Positions 49,006 to 58,701 are shown, counted from the stretch's first letter. The stretch: 64,000 nt of DNA from Streptomyces sp. NBC_00433 (GCA_036015235.1 CP107926.1:1240001-1304000), one strand, 5' to 3'. The notes: generated by a model not told the origin, from the letters alone. Numbers and translations are program-made.

Positions 49006-51453
49006 ATGGAACGCGGCGTACAGCAGACAGTGCCGGAACCCCCCGATTCGCCGGCCGCGGCCGCGGCGGCGGTGCGGACGCTGGAGGAACTGGCCGCGCT
49101 GCTGCGCGATCTGCGGCGCCGGCACGCGCGCAGCCGCCGGGACAGCACCCTGACCTACCGCGAGCTGGCCACGATGACCGGGTGGTCCCGGACGGCGATC
49201 GCCGAATACTTCACCGCCCGCACCCTGCCACCGACCGAGCGCTTCGACGCACTGCTCGACGTGCTGGGCGCCACACCGGCCGAGCACCGCGCGCTGGCCA
49301 CCGCCCGCGACCGGATCGAGGAGGCCAACCGCCGCTCCAGGGGGGCCGGGAGCGCGCATCGCACACCTGCCGCTCCCCCGGCCGGCCGGCCGTCCGCACG
49401 GCCGCGGGAGGAGCCGACGCCGCGCCAACTACCCGCCGGATCGGGCATGTTCACCGGTCGCACCCGCGAACTTGCCTGCCTGGACGCCGCTCTTGCCGAG
49501 CAGTCGAAGGCCGACGGCACACCGGTGATCTGCACGATCGGCGGGATGGGCGGCATCGGCAAGACCTGGCTGGCCCTGCACTGGGCCCACGGACGCCTGG
49601 ACCGGTTTCCTGACGGCCAGTTGTACGTCGACCTGCGCGGGTTCGACCCCACCGGCCGGCCCCTGGACCCGGCGGCCGCGCTGCGCGGCTTCCTGGCCGC
49701 CCTGGGCGTGGCGCCGACCGCGATCCCGCCGGAACAGGAGGCCCAGGCCGCGCTGTACCGCAGCATCACGGCCAACAGGCGAATGCTGCTCGTGCTGGAC
49801 AACGCGCGCGACACCGCCCAGGTCGTCCCCCTGCTGCCGGGCGGTGCGGCATGCTCGGTGCTGGTCACCAGCCGCAGGCAGCTGACGGGACTGATCACCG
49901 CGCACGGCGCTCGTCCCCTGCCCCTCGACGTGCTGCCCGAGGACGAGGCACGCCAGTTGCTCGCCCGCCACCTCGGCCCCGGCCGGCTGCACCTGGAACC
50001 GGAGGCGGCAGCCACCGTGCTGACCTGCTGCGCCGGGCTGCCGCTGGCGCTGGGCATCGCCGCCGCCTGCGCCGTCACCCACCCCGGCCCGTCGCTGACG
50101 GCGCTGGCCACCGAGCTGGGCGACACCGCCCATCGGCTCGACGCCCTGGACGGCGGAGAGCCGCAGGCCGACCTGCGCGCCGTACTGTCCTGGTCCCGCC
50201 ACGCGCTGTCCCCGGATGCCGCCGATGTGCTGGGCCTCCTGGCGATCGCTCCCGGGCCCGACATCACGGCGGCCGCGGCCGCGAGCCTGCTCGCCCTGCC
50301 GCCCGCGGCGACCCGCGCCCTGCTGCGCGAGCTGGACCGCGCCCACCTGATACAGCTGCACGCCCCCGGCCGCTACCGCATGCACGACCTGCTCAGGCTG
50401 CACGCCGCCGAAAACGCCCGCGACCACCACACTCCGGCGGACCGACAGGCGGCACTGCGCCGGGTGGTGGACTTCTACGCGGTCACCGCTCGGGCGGGCG
50501 CCCGATTACTCGCGCCGCACCAACCCGCACCGCGGTCGGGCGAATCCGCGCCGGACCGCGTACCGCACCCGCTGCGGGACGCGGCGTCGGCGATGAGCTG
50601 GTTCGATGCCGAGCACACCAACCTGCTGGCCGCCCAGCAGGTGGCCCGCGGCCACGGCTGGGACGCCCAGGTCTGCGACCTGGCCTGGGCGCTGGACCCC
50701 TACAACCGCCGACGCGGACACCTGGAGGCGCAGGCCGACTCCTGGCAGCGGGCCGTTGCCGGCGCCCAGCACCTCGACGACCCCGCACTCCGCGCCCAGG
50801 CCCACCAGATGCTCGGTGACGCCCACGCCCAGCTCGGCAGGACCGCCGACGCCCTGCGGCACCTGGCTCAGGCCCTCGACCTGGCCGAGCTCTCCGGCGA
50901 CGTCGCGGCTCAGGGCGAGATCCACCACAGCCTCGGCGGCGCCTGGGAGCGGCACAGCGACGACCGCCGCGCGCTGCAGCACGCCCAGCGCGCGCTGACG
51001 ATCTTCCGTGCGCAGGGCGACACCTACCGGCAGGCCCGCGCGCTCAACGGTGTGGGCTGGCTGCAGACCCGGCTCGGCGACTACACCGAAGCACGGGCCA
51101 ACTGCCGGGCCGCCCTCACCCTGCTGCGCCAGCACCCCTCCGACCACCGCCAGCTCGGCGAGTCCAGCACCCTCGACAGCCTCGGCCACATCGCCCGCTG
51201 CCTCGACGAACACGACCGCGCCCTCGACTACTACCGCCAGGCCCTGGCCATCTGCCGCACGCAGGGCCACAGCCACCTCGAAGCCGACGTCCTGCGCCAC
51301 ATCGCCGAGATCCTCCTCGCACAACGCCGCCCCGGCCGGGCCCGCGACACCTGGCAGCAGGCCCGCGAGCTCCTCACCGCCCAGCACCGGCTCAACGACG
51401 CCGAGCACGTCCAGCGGCAACTGGACAGCCTCGGTCAACCGCCGGTCGCCTAG
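49006..51453 (+). CDS. HTH / NB-ARC / TPR regulator (AfsR-like, without SARP domain)
   Basis: 815 residues. N-terminal helix-turn-helix of XRE type (LTYRELATMTGWSRTAIAEY, FTARTLPPTERFDALLDVLG), a linker, then an NB-ARC ATPase: Walker A CTIGGMGGIGKTWLALHWA, Walker B RMLLVLDNARD, sensor CSVLVTSRRQ, CCAGLPLALGIAA and MHDLLRLHAAE. The C-terminal ~270 residues are tetratricopeptide repeats (GRTADALRHLAQALDLAELS, YTEARANCRAALTLLRQHP, DRALDYYRQALAICRTQG). Such STAND proteins switch by ATP-driven oligomerisation after signal binding to the TPRs. Target and signal are unknown. GGAGAA lies about 10 nt before the ATG; the longer upstream frame is not family-like. Confidence 0.9.
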   Translation: MERGVQQTVPEPPDSPAAAAAAVRTLEELAALLRDLRRRHARSRRDSTLTYRELATMTGWSRTAIAEYFTARTLPPTERFDALLDVLGATPAEHRALATARDRIEEANRRSRGAGSAHRTPAAPPAGRPSARPREEPTPRQLPAGSGMFTGRTRELACLDAALAEQSKADGTPVICTIGGMGGIGKTWLALHWAHGRLDRFPDGQLYVDLRGFDPTGRPLDPAAALRGFLAALGVAPTAIPPEQEAQAALYRSITANRRMLLVLDNARDTAQVVPLLPGGAACSVLVTSRRQLTGLITAHGARPLPLDVLPEDEARQLLARHLGPGRLHLEPEAAATVLTCCAGLPLALGIAAACAVTHPGPSLTALATELGDTAHRLDALDGGEPQADLRAVLSWSRHALSPDAADVLGLLAIAPGPDITAAAAASLLALPPAATRALLRELDRAHLIQLHAPGRYRMHDLLRLHAAENARDHHTPADRQAALRRVVDFYAVTARAGARLLAPHQPAPRSGESAPDRVPHPLRDAASAMSWFDAEHTNLLAAQQVARGHGWDAQVCDLAWALDPYNRRRGHLEAQADSWQRAVAGAQHLDDPALRAQAHQMLGDAHAQLGRTADALRHLAQALDLAELSGDVAAQGEIHHSLGGAWERHSDDRRALQHAQRALTIFRAQGDTYRQARALNGVGWLQTRLGDYTEARANCRAALTLLRQHPSDHRQLGESSTLDSLGHIARCLDEHDRALDYYRQALAICRTQGHSHLEADVLRHIAEILLAQRRPGRARDTWQQARELLTAQHRLNDAEHVQRQLDSLGQPPVA

Positions 51454-51607
51454 GGTCTGTCGTCTGGATCTCCGCGGCGTCGCGATTTCCTCAAGCTCAG
51501 TCCTGACGGGCAGTCAGGCGAACGAAGGTTCGCCCGACCCCTTCCGGGCGCAGCCGTCCGGTGGCGCGTCACGGCACGGTCGGCGCCGGACCCGGACCCC
51601 CGCCCGG

Positions 51608-52501
51608 CTACCGGTCGGCCGCCGGGCCGGGCAGCGTGTCGACGAGCCGCAGCAGCTCCCGCAGGGCCGGGCTTGCGGCACGCGGCTGGTGGGCCAGGGC
51701 GAGATCCACGGTGGGCATGGGTGCGGTCACATGCTTGAACCGCACCCCGGGGATCCGCAGCGCACGCGCCCGCCCCTCCGGCACGGGGGCGATTCCGGCG
51801 CCGGCTGCCACGCTGAGGAGGAGCTGCTCGTCGTCGGGTTCCTCCCGCACGATGCGCGCGCCGTCGGGCCACAGCTGGCGGGTGATCCGGTCATGCATTC
51901 CGGGGGCGTTCTCGCGAGGCCAAAGGATCACGGGCTCGGCGGCGATGCGCTCGCGGGTGACCCTGCGTTCCCTGGCGAGGGGATGGCCGGCGGGTACGGC
52001 CAGGAGGAGTTCCTCGCGGGCGATGTGCCGGCACTCCACCTCCGCGGTGTCCAGCGGAGGGCGTACGAAGGCCGCGTCCAGCCTCCCGGCCAGCAGTTCG
52101 GCGACGTTGCGCGCCGACCACCCGGTCCGCACGACGAGATCCACCTCCGGGTGATGCGCGCGGAAGGCGGCGATGAGGGCGTCGACGGGGCCGCCGCGCG
52201 CCGACCGGGTGAGAGCCAGGCGCAGTTGCCCCTGCCGTCCGCCGGCCGCCGCCCGGATGCGTTCCTGCGACGCGGCGGCGTGGGCCAGCAGCGCGTCGGC
52301 CTCGCGGGCCACCACCTCGCCGACGGCGGTCAGCCGGCAGCCGCGGTGGTGCCGTTCGATCAGCGGGGCGCCGACCTCGCGTTCCAGTGCCCTGATCTGC
52401 TGGCTCAGGGCGGGCTGGGCGATGTGCAGCCGTTCCGCGGCCCGCGTGAAGTTCAACTCCTCGGCCAGCGCCAGGAAGTACCGCAGCCGCCGCAAGTCCA
52501 T
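51608..52501 (-). CDS. LysR-family transcriptional regulator
   Basis: 297 residues. Typical N-terminal winged helix MDLRRLRYFLALAEELNFTR, AAERLHIAQPALSQQIRALE, then the effector domain (GQLRLALTRSARGGPVDALI). The ATG at 52501 gives the canonical family start; an upstream frame would add 28 atypical residues. Divergent from the D-amino-acid oxidase gene with a 109-nt gap, the usual arrangement for LysR regulators controlling the divergent gene. Probably senses an amino-acid-derived ligand (inference). Confidence 0.93.
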   Translation of the reverse strand: MDLRRLRYFLALAEELNFTRAAERLHIAQPALSQQIRALEREVGAPLIERHHRGCRLTAVGEVVAREADALLAHAAASQERIRAAAGGRQGQLRLALTRSARGGPVDALIAAFRAHHPEVDLVVRTGWSARNVAELLAGRLDAAFVRPPLDTAEVECRHIAREELLLAVPAGHPLARERRVTRERIAAEPVILWPRENAPGMHDRITRQLWPDGARIVREEPDDEQLLLSVAAGAGIAPVPEGRARALRIPGVRFKHVTAPMPTVDLALAHQPRAASPALRELLRLVDTLPGPAADR

Positions 52502-52610
52502 CTTGCGACTATAAGCGCGTCTTATGGAGTTGGGCAGAACTGGTCTTGGACAGCGCGTCAACTCCCCGCCGACAGTGGGACGCACACAGCCCGGCGGTCA
52601 AGGAGGAGGC

Positions 52611-53591
52611 ATGGGCGACATGTTCGACGCGGTCGTCATCGGCGCCGGAGTCATCGGCCTCACCAGCGCGCTGCGCCTCCAGGAGGCGGGCGCCCGGGTC
52701 GCCGTGGTCACGGCGGAGCCGTCGGCCGAGACGACGTCCTCGGTGGCGGCGGCCGTCTGGTACCCGACCCGCACGGCGTTCGAGGACCGCGTCCTTGGCT
52801 GGGCCACCCGGACCTACGACGAGTTCGCCCGCGAGGCGGCGGACGGTGTGCCCGGCGTGGTGATGCGCCCGACCCGCATGCTGCTGCGCGGCGCGGCATC
52901 CGGCCCTCCCTGGTGGGCCGCGGCCGTCCCCGACTTCCGTGCCCTGGGGAGGGAGGACGTACGCGCCCCCTTCGCCGCGGGCTGGGCTTTCACCGTTCCG
53001 TCCGTGGAGATGTCCCGCTACCTCCCGTGGCTCCAGGGGCGTTTCACCGGAGCGGGCGGCACCCTGATCCGACGCCGTATGGACGCCCTTGAGCAGGCTG
53101 GCGTGTGGGCTTCCACGGTGGTGAACGCCTCCGGCCTGGGCGCTCGCACCCTGTGCGGCGACACCGACGTGCGGCCTGTGCGGGGGCAGTTGGTCCTCGT
53201 GGCGAACCGGGGCCTGGACACGTCCGTGCGCGACGAGGACAACACCGACGGCTACACCTACGTCCATCCGCGCAGCACGGACATCGTCCTCGGCGGCAGC
53301 TTCGAGGTGGGCGAGTGGGACACCGCCGCGTCCCCGGCCGTCGCGGCCGCCATCCTGCGCCGCTGCACCGAGCTGCTGCCCGAGCTCGCGGGCGCCCCTG
53401 TGATCGGCCACCAGGTCGGTCTCAGGCCCCACCGCAACGGCGGCGTCCGTCTGGAGACCGACCTGCGCCCTCCGGGCAGGGTGAAGCGGATGGTCCACAA
53501 CTACGGCCACGGAGGCGCCGGCGTCACCCTGGCGTGGGGCTGCGCGGACGCCGTCGCGGCCCTGATCGCCGGGGCCGCCGGCCCAGAGTGA
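52611..53591 (+). CDS. FAD-dependent D-amino-acid oxidase
   Basis: 326 residues, family length. N-terminal Rossmann motif VVIGAGVIGLTSALRLQEAG, the STSSV-like loop TTSSVAAAVWYPT, RGQLVLVANR, the substrate-carboxylate Arg in VGLRPHRNGGVRLE, and the C-terminal family signature HNYGHGGAGVTLAWG. Oxidises D-amino acids to 2-oxo acids with release of ammonia and hydrogen peroxide; no signal peptide. AAGGAGGAGG directly precedes the ATG at 52611, giving a confident start. Likely regulated by the divergent LysR protein. Confidence 0.95.
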   Translation: MGDMFDAVVIGAGVIGLTSALRLQEAGARVAVVTAEPSAETTSSVAAAVWYPTRTAFEDRVLGWATRTYDEFAREAADGVPGVVMRPTRMLLRGAASGPPWWAAAVPDFRALGREDVRAPFAAGWAFTVPSVEMSRYLPWLQGRFTGAGGTLIRRRMDALEQAGVWASTVVNASGLGARTLCGDTDVRPVRGQLVLVANRGLDTSVRDEDNTDGYTYVHPRSTDIVLGGSFEVGEWDTAASPAVAAAILRRCTELLPELAGAPVIGHQVGLRPHRNGGVRLETDLRPPGRVKRMVHNYGHGGAGVTLAWGCADAVAALIAGAAGPE

Positions 53592-53659
53592 GCCGCCGCC
53601 GGCAACTCCCGCTCGTACTTCTCCCGCCGCTCTCGTTCCCGAGGATTGGGTGTGCGCTG

Positions 53660-54280
53660 ATGGATACGGATCCCGTGCCGGATGTGGACTCCGCCGGACC
53701 CGCGGAGATCAGTACGTCCACCACCGCGGCCCCGGCCAAAGGGCTGGAAGGCCCGGTCACGCCCGGGAGACCGTTCCTGCCACCGGGCAAGTGGTACGCC
53801 CGCTCCGCGCTGACCTGCCTTTTCGTCGTCGGCCTGCTCTTCCGCGCACTGAAAGGCGACCGGTCCCTCGCCGAGCTGTGGGCCCTCGCCTTCCCGGTCT
53901 TCCTGGTCGGCTGCGCCGTCGTCCGCGGCACGTGGCGGGCCACGGCGACGTGGTGGCTGCTGCACCGCCACGGCGTGACCACCGTCGCCACCTACGCGGG
54001 CTACGAGCCCGGTGAGGACGGCAACTCGCCCGGCACCAGGATCTACCACTTCACCGCCCTCTCCGGCACCACCCACGAAATCCGCCGCAGCGGTTTCGAG
54101 TCGGGGCCCTTCGAGGCGGGGATCTCCTACGACCCCGCCAGGCCCGACCTCGCGAGAGGCCCGGCCCAGCCGTGGGCGAGAACCCTCATCCTGCTGGCCC
54201 ACCTCCTCACCGGCGTGCCGGTCACGCTCCTCACGGTGGCCTACCTGCTGTGGTATTTCACCACCGCCCCGCGCGCCTAG
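53660..54280 (+). CDS. Membrane protein of unknown function (DUF3592-like)
   Basis: 206 residues. A Pro/Thr-rich cytoplasmic N-terminus (~45 residues), two close hydrophobic segments (ALTCLFVVGLLFRALKG and WALAFPVFLVGCAVV), a soluble domain (VTTVATYAGYEPGEDGNSPG, HFTALSGTTHEIRRSG) resembling DUF3592-type extracytoplasmic domains, and a final membrane segment (LILLAHLLTGVPVTLLTVAY). The ATG at 53660 is a likely start though its ribosome site (GAGG) is far. It begins 68 nt after the oxidase gene and could be cotranscribed; no functional link is visible. Confidence 0.72.
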   Translation: MDTDPVPDVDSAGPAEISTSTTAAPAKGLEGPVTPGRPFLPPGKWYARSALTCLFVVGLLFRALKGDRSLAELWALAFPVFLVGCAVVRGTWRATATWWLLHRHGVTTVATYAGYEPGEDGNSPGTRIYHFTALSGTTHEIRRSGFESGPFEAGISYDPARPDLARGPAQPWARTLILLAHLLTGVPVTLLTVAYLLWYFTTAPRA

Positions 54281-55272
54281 GCCTGGCCGTGCATCGGGAG
54301 CGTGGTGGGCCCCTTCGGCCGGGGCGTGGAGGGCCGGCGGCAGGCAGCTGTCGTGCCGGGCACACCGGGGATGCGCTCCCGTACGGCCTGCGGCAGTCGT
54401 GCAACTGCGATGTTGTCGGTGAGGCCGGTCGGCAGGAGCGGCTCGGATACGGCTCATTCCTCGAAATCCGGCAGAAGCGCAGTTGCCCGCAGGTGTGGAA
54501 ATGCAGGAACACGGGGCGCGGAGTACAGGAATACGAGAAAGAGCACGGGCTGGTATCAGCCGGCCGCAGGAGGCAAGAAAATACAGGCCGGGAGGGCGAC
54601 CTGAGGGAAAGGGACCACTTGGCCGCGAGGGCGGTTAAGGGACAACCCGACAGGAGCGCTTGTGCGGAGCTGTCGTTCTGGGCTGCCAACACCCTTCTTG
54701 GTTACGATAGTTGACGAATCGTCGGTCATGCTAGCCGCGGCCGTCGCAATCCGTCAATACGGGGAATTTGGGGCCTGTGTGATGGATCGGCACGGCAGAG
54801 ATGGATGAGGTATTTGCGGTCCTCCCGGACGGGGGCTTGACAGCGCAGAATTCAGCGATGAAAGTTCGGAGTGGGAATACGGCACACCCTCGCCGACAGT
54901 TCCGCCTCCCATTGATCCAGACCATCGGCCGACGCAGGCCGGTCGATAAATACCGTCGGGGACGAGACCTTCACCGGTTCACCGGTTCCGGCGCCTGCCG
55001 CTGTTCCCGCCGGCTACGCCGTTCCCGGTAAACCGGGAGCGGGCAAAGCTGGAAACGCGGACGGGGTTCGGGGTTCGGTCGCCCGACGCAGGCCGACTCG
55101 ACGCGTCCTGGGCAGGAGCGGGAGCGGCCGCCCCCGATTCCCCCTGGGCGGTCGGCCTGCTCGCGGCCACCTTGGCCGTCGCACGGGCCGAGCCCGTCGG
55201 CGGCGGCGAAAGGAGCGGACGGCGGTTGAGGCGGGACGACATGACGACAGGTCGACACGAAGGAGGAACGCC
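54281..55272. other. 992-nt region without a convincing gene
   Basis: Less G+C-rich than its surroundings around 54400-54960. Short frames on both strands lack ribosome sites and family features. Contains TGGTTACGATAG (54699-54710), also present at 45796-45807, directly followed by TTGACG. The last ~300 nt should hold the promoter of the adenylation-condensation gene. No IS element or tRNA was recognised. Confidence 0.6.
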
Positions 55273-58200
55273 GTGACCGGCAAGGACATCCGGGCCCGGC
55301 TCGCCGCTGACCCCGAGTTGGGGGCGGGCAACGTGCTGTCCGCGCTGCTGGCTCTCGGGGCCGACCCGGCGGGCCCCGGCGCGGCCTTCGACACCCCCGT
55401 TGACGGCCGCCCCGCCGGCCGTCCGCTGACGCTCGGCGAGCTGCGCGAGCGGGTCGCCGCTCGGGCGGCCTGGTGGCACGCGCACGGCGTCGGCCCGCGC
55501 GACCCGGTGGCGGTGTACGTGTCGGGGGCCGCGGACTGCCTGCTGACCTTCCTGGCCCTGACCTGGCTCGGGGCGATTCCCGCGCTGATGGACCGGTCCC
55601 TGACGGGCGACGCCGCCGCCGAGTACGTACGGCGGCTGCGCCCGGTGGCACTGGTGACCGACCCCGGGCACCGCGCCCTGCTGGCCGACTACGACCTGGG
55701 GGGCGTCGCCCTGCACGCGGAAGCGGCGGACACCGGCACCGCGGACCCGGCGGACGCGCCCGCGCACTACCGCCACCACGCCGACGACCCGGTGGCCGTC
55801 ACCCACTCCGCGGACACCACCCGGGTGCCCGCGGCCGTGGTGCACTCCCACGCCGGCCTCTTCGCGGCCATGCGGCTTTTCCAGCTGACGGCCCCGCCCG
55901 CCCAGGGCGCCGAGCGGATGCTCGGCGCGCTGCCCGCCGCCCACGCGGCCGGCGTCCAGGCGCTGAACATGGCGCTGTGCCTGCGCAGCGACCCGCTGTT
56001 CCTGTCCGCGCCGAACGACGGCCCCGCGGTGGTGGCCGCGATCGAGCACTGGAAGCCCGGTGGGGTCCTCGGCTCCGGCGCCACCTGGGCGCAGCTGGCC
56101 GGGATGGACCTGACGGCGCACGACCTCGGCTCCGTGTCGCTGTGGTGGAACACCGGGGACTGCGTGCCCGAGCCGTACATCCGCAAGCTGGTCGCGGTCG
56201 GCTCGCACGAGACCGTCACCCGCGAGGGCGTCCGCCGTACCGCCGGCTCCAGCTTCCTGGACGGCATGGGCTCCACGGAGGCGGGCCACCCCGTCTTCCA
56301 CATCACCCACACCCGCACGACCGAGAAATACGGGCGATGCGTCGGCGTCCCGCACGGCTTCGCCGAGGTGGCACTGCTCGACCTGGCGACGGGCCGGGAG
56401 GTCCCGGTCGGCGAGGTCGGCCACCTGGGCGTGCGGGGACCGGCCCTGGCGCCAGGCCACTGGAACGACTCGGCGGCGACGTACCGCAGCCGGCGGGACG
56501 GCTACCACCTCACCGGCGACCTGATGTACCGGGACGAGGCGGGTTTCTATTACCACGTCGACCGGGCGGCGGACGCGGTGCCGCTGGGCGGCGGGGAGTG
56601 GCTGTACGCGGCGATGTCGGAGGAGCGCGTCCTCGTCGCGTGTCCCGAGGTGCACGACTGCACGGTGGTCTCCGACCGGGTCCACGGCGAGGTCGTCACC
56701 GACGTCCTGCTCGCCCTGCACGCGGGCGCCGACCGGCGGACCGACCGTACGGGCGCGGTCCGCGCCGCCCTGACGTCCGCCGCAGCGGCGACGCTGCGCA
56801 GGGTCGTCGTGGTCGACGACGCGGACCTGGCCGCCGGCCTGGTGCACAAGTCCCTGACGCGCGAGCGGCATCGCGCGCGGACGGCGGGTGCTGACGCGAG
56901 GGCCGCGGAGGGGCCGCCGGTGCCGCCGCTCGCCGAACAGGTGGCCGTCGGCTTCACCGGGGACGGCGAGGGCGAGGGCGAGATGTCCTGGGGCATGTGG
57001 GAGATATGGGGTGCGATGTGCCGGCAGGAGTCCGGACTGCCGATCGGGGGGCGGGCACCGCTGGAGGCCGGCAGGACGCTCGCCGACATCGCGGAGGAGC
57101 TGCGCTACCTGATGGGCCGCTTCCCTGCCATGCGCACCCGGCTGCGCTTCGACGCCACGGGACGGCCCCGGCAGCGCCTCTTCGCCGCCGGCGAGACCGC
57201 CCTTGAGGTCTACGACGCCGACCCGGACGCCGACCCGGACGAGGTCGCCGCGGCGGTCGAGGCGCACTACCGGCGCACCCCCTTCGACTACGCGAACGCC
57301 TGGCCGGTCCGTATGGCGGTGGTGCGGCAGCACGGCAGGCCGGTGCAGCAGGTGACCATCCTGCACCACCTGGTGATGGACGGGCGCGGCGGTGCGATCA
57401 TGCTCCGCGACGTGGGGAAGCGCGAGACCGCGCCGGCCACCGGTATGCAGCAACTCGAACAGGCGCGCTGGCAGCGGTCGTCCGCCGGGCAGCGGCAGAG
57501 CGAGCGGACGCTGCGGTTCTTCGAGAACATCCTGCGGACGGTGTCCGCGGGGCAGTTACCCGGACCCACGGACCCGCGCACGCCGCGGCACTGGATGGCC
57601 GAGTTCCGCTCACGGGTGCTGGCCGAGGCCCTGCCGATGATCGCCGCGCGAACGGGCGCCGGGACGCCGGCCGTCCTGCTGGCGCTGTTCGCGCTCGGCC
57701 TGCACCGGGCCACCGGCATCAGCCCCGTGGTGGTCCGCCCGGTGATCAGCAACCGCTTCCGGCCGGGCCTCTCGGACGTGGTGTGCCCCGTCTCGCAGTC
57801 GGGCATGTGCTCCCTGGACGTCGAGGGAGCCACCGCCACCGAGGTCGTCGAGCTGACCGGGCGGGCCAGCATCTCCGCCTGGAAGTACGCCTATTACCAG
57901 CCGGAGGACCTGGACGCGCTGATCGCCCGGCTCTCCCGCGAGCGCGGCGAGGACATCGTCATCGGGACGTACTTCAACGACCGCACCGCGCACGCCCCGG
58001 CGCCGGACGCCGCCCGGCAGGTGACCGCCGACGAGCTGGCGGAGCAGCTCCGGGCCGCGCGCGACGACACCGCCTTCGCCTGGACCCGGCGGCAGGACAC
58101 CTCGTCCGAGCGGTTCTTCGTCTACGCCGACGACGCGCCGGACGGCGGCCTGGTGTTCGACATCCGCATCGACACTCACTACGTCTCGCCCGCCCAGGCC

Positions 58201-58314
58201 GAGGCCTTCGCCCGGTGCATGGAGGACGCGGCGGTCGAGGCGGCGCTCGAGGACGCGGGCGGCCGCGGGGAACTGCTGGCCGTCGCCGCGCCGCCGGAAA
58301 GGCCGGCCCGTTGA
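55273..58314 (+). CDS. NRPS-like adenylation-condensation didomain protein without carrier domain
   Basis: 1013 residues. GTG at 55273 with AAGGAGG 6 nt upstream. Residues ~10-550 resemble an AMP-forming adenylation/acyl-CoA ligase domain: GVGPRDPVAVYVSGAADCLL, DGMGSTEAGHPVFH (A5), YHLTGDLMYRDEAGFYYHVD (A7-A8), LVHKSLTRE (A10 Lys). The P-loop (A3) is degenerate: THSADTTRVPAAVV where active enzymes have a Ser/Thr/Gly-rich loop ending in Gly-x-Pro-Lys-Gly. From about 570 a condensation/acyltransferase-like domain follows with an intact HHLVMDG (698-704). No carrier-protein Ser motif and no thioesterase are present. The gene stands alone. It may acylate a free amine or alcohol, but substrate and product cannot be inferred. 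Confidence 0.82.
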   Translation: MTGKDIRARLAADPELGAGNVLSALLALGADPAGPGAAFDTPVDGRPAGRPLTLGELRERVAARAAWWHAHGVGPRDPVAVYVSGAADCLLTFLALTWLGAIPALMDRSLTGDAAAEYVRRLRPVALVTDPGHRALLADYDLGGVALHAEAADTGTADPADAPAHYRHHADDPVAVTHSADTTRVPAAVVHSHAGLFAAMRLFQLTAPPAQGAERMLGALPAAHAAGVQALNMALCLRSDPLFLSAPNDGPAVVAAIEHWKPGGVLGSGATWAQLAGMDLTAHDLGSVSLWWNTGDCVPEPYIRKLVAVGSHETVTREGVRRTAGSSFLDGMGSTEAGHPVFHITHTRTTEKYGRCVGVPHGFAEVALLDLATGREVPVGEVGHLGVRGPALAPGHWNDSAATYRSRRDGYHLTGDLMYRDEAGFYYHVDRAADAVPLGGGEWLYAAMSEERVLVACPEVHDCTVVSDRVHGEVVTDVLLALHAGADRRTDRTGAVRAALTSAAAATLRRVVVVDDADLAAGLVHKSLTRERHRARTAGADARAAEGPPVPPLAEQVAVGFTGDGEGEGEMSWGMWEIWGAMCRQESGLPIGGRAPLEAGRTLADIAEELRYLMGRFPAMRTRLRFDATGRPRQRLFAAGETALEVYDADPDADPDEVAAAVEAHYRRTPFDYANAWPVRMAVVRQHGRPVQQVTILHHLVMDGRGGAIMLRDVGKRETAPATGMQQLEQARWQRSSAGQRQSERTLRFFENILRTVSAGQLPGPTDPRTPRHWMAEFRSRVLAEALPMIAARTGAGTPAVLLALFALGLHRATGISPVVVRPVISNRFRPGLSDVVCPVSQSGMCSLDVEGATATEVVELTGRASISAWKYAYYQPEDLDALIARLSRERGEDIVIGTYFNDRTAHAPAPDAARQVTADELAEQLRAARDDTAFAWTRRQDTSSERFFVYADDAPDGGLVFDIRIDTHYVSPAQAEAFARCMEDAAVEAALEDAGGRGELLAVAAPPERPAR

Positions 58315-58380
58315 CCGTGCCGGGTGGCGGCGGCCGATCACCTGTAGGGGACCGCGCCCCAGGGGCGCCTCGCATTCAGC

Positions 58381-58401
58381 CGTGACCGTCAGGCGGTCAC
58401 G
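58381..58401. terminator. Hairpin after the adenylation-condensation gene
   Basis: CGTGACCG (58381-58388), TCAGG loop, CGGTCACG (58394-58401). Confidence 0.55.
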
Positions 58402-58547
58402 CCCCCGGTGCTGCGACCGCACGCAATCCCCCACGGCGGAAAGCCTGCGGACCCGCCGCGGGCAGCCGGCACGATGCGCGAATCCGGCGGGCTGCCGCCC
58501 GCCGGACGCCCGCACCACCTCATCGAAACATGAGTCAGCACCATACT

Positions 58548-58559
58548 CGAAACTTTTCG
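58548..58559. promoter_or_regulatory. CGAAA-type dyad CGAAACTTTTCG
   Basis: CGAAA and TTTCG half-sites with two bases between, about 95 nt upstream of the -35 box of the transporter promoter. Confidence 0.45.
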
Positions 58560-58648
58560 CACAGCCTGCTCGCCGAAGGGGGCTCGCACCAGGCAGGCGG
58601 GCAGCGCGGGACCACATCAGGGTCCCAGACCTGTTTGTGTGAGATGTA

Positions 58649-58678
58649 TTGACGTGTGCCGATGGCTCGACCTAAGGT
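58649..58678 (+). promoter_or_regulatory. Promoter of the ABC transporter operon
   Basis: TTGACG (58649-58654), 18-nt spacer, TAAGGT (58673-58678), close to the major actinobacterial sigma-factor consensus. Confidence 0.7.
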
Positions 58679-58681
58679 GCC

Positions 58682-58692
58682 CGAAACGATCG
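58682..58692. promoter_or_regulatory. CGAAA-type site CGAAACGATCG at the expected start of transcription
   Basis: Begins four bases after the -10 box. Imperfect dyad related to the one at 58702. Confidence 0.4.
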
Positions 58693-58701
58693 CAAGGCGC
58701 A

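Noticed and set aside
51454-51607. Imperfect hairpins between the NB-ARC and LysR genes
   Set aside because: Several weak pairings but no clear stem, so no terminator is claimed.
54172-55031. Several 60-180 codon frames after the membrane protein gene
   Set aside because: No ribosome sites, atypical composition, mutually overlapping on both strands.
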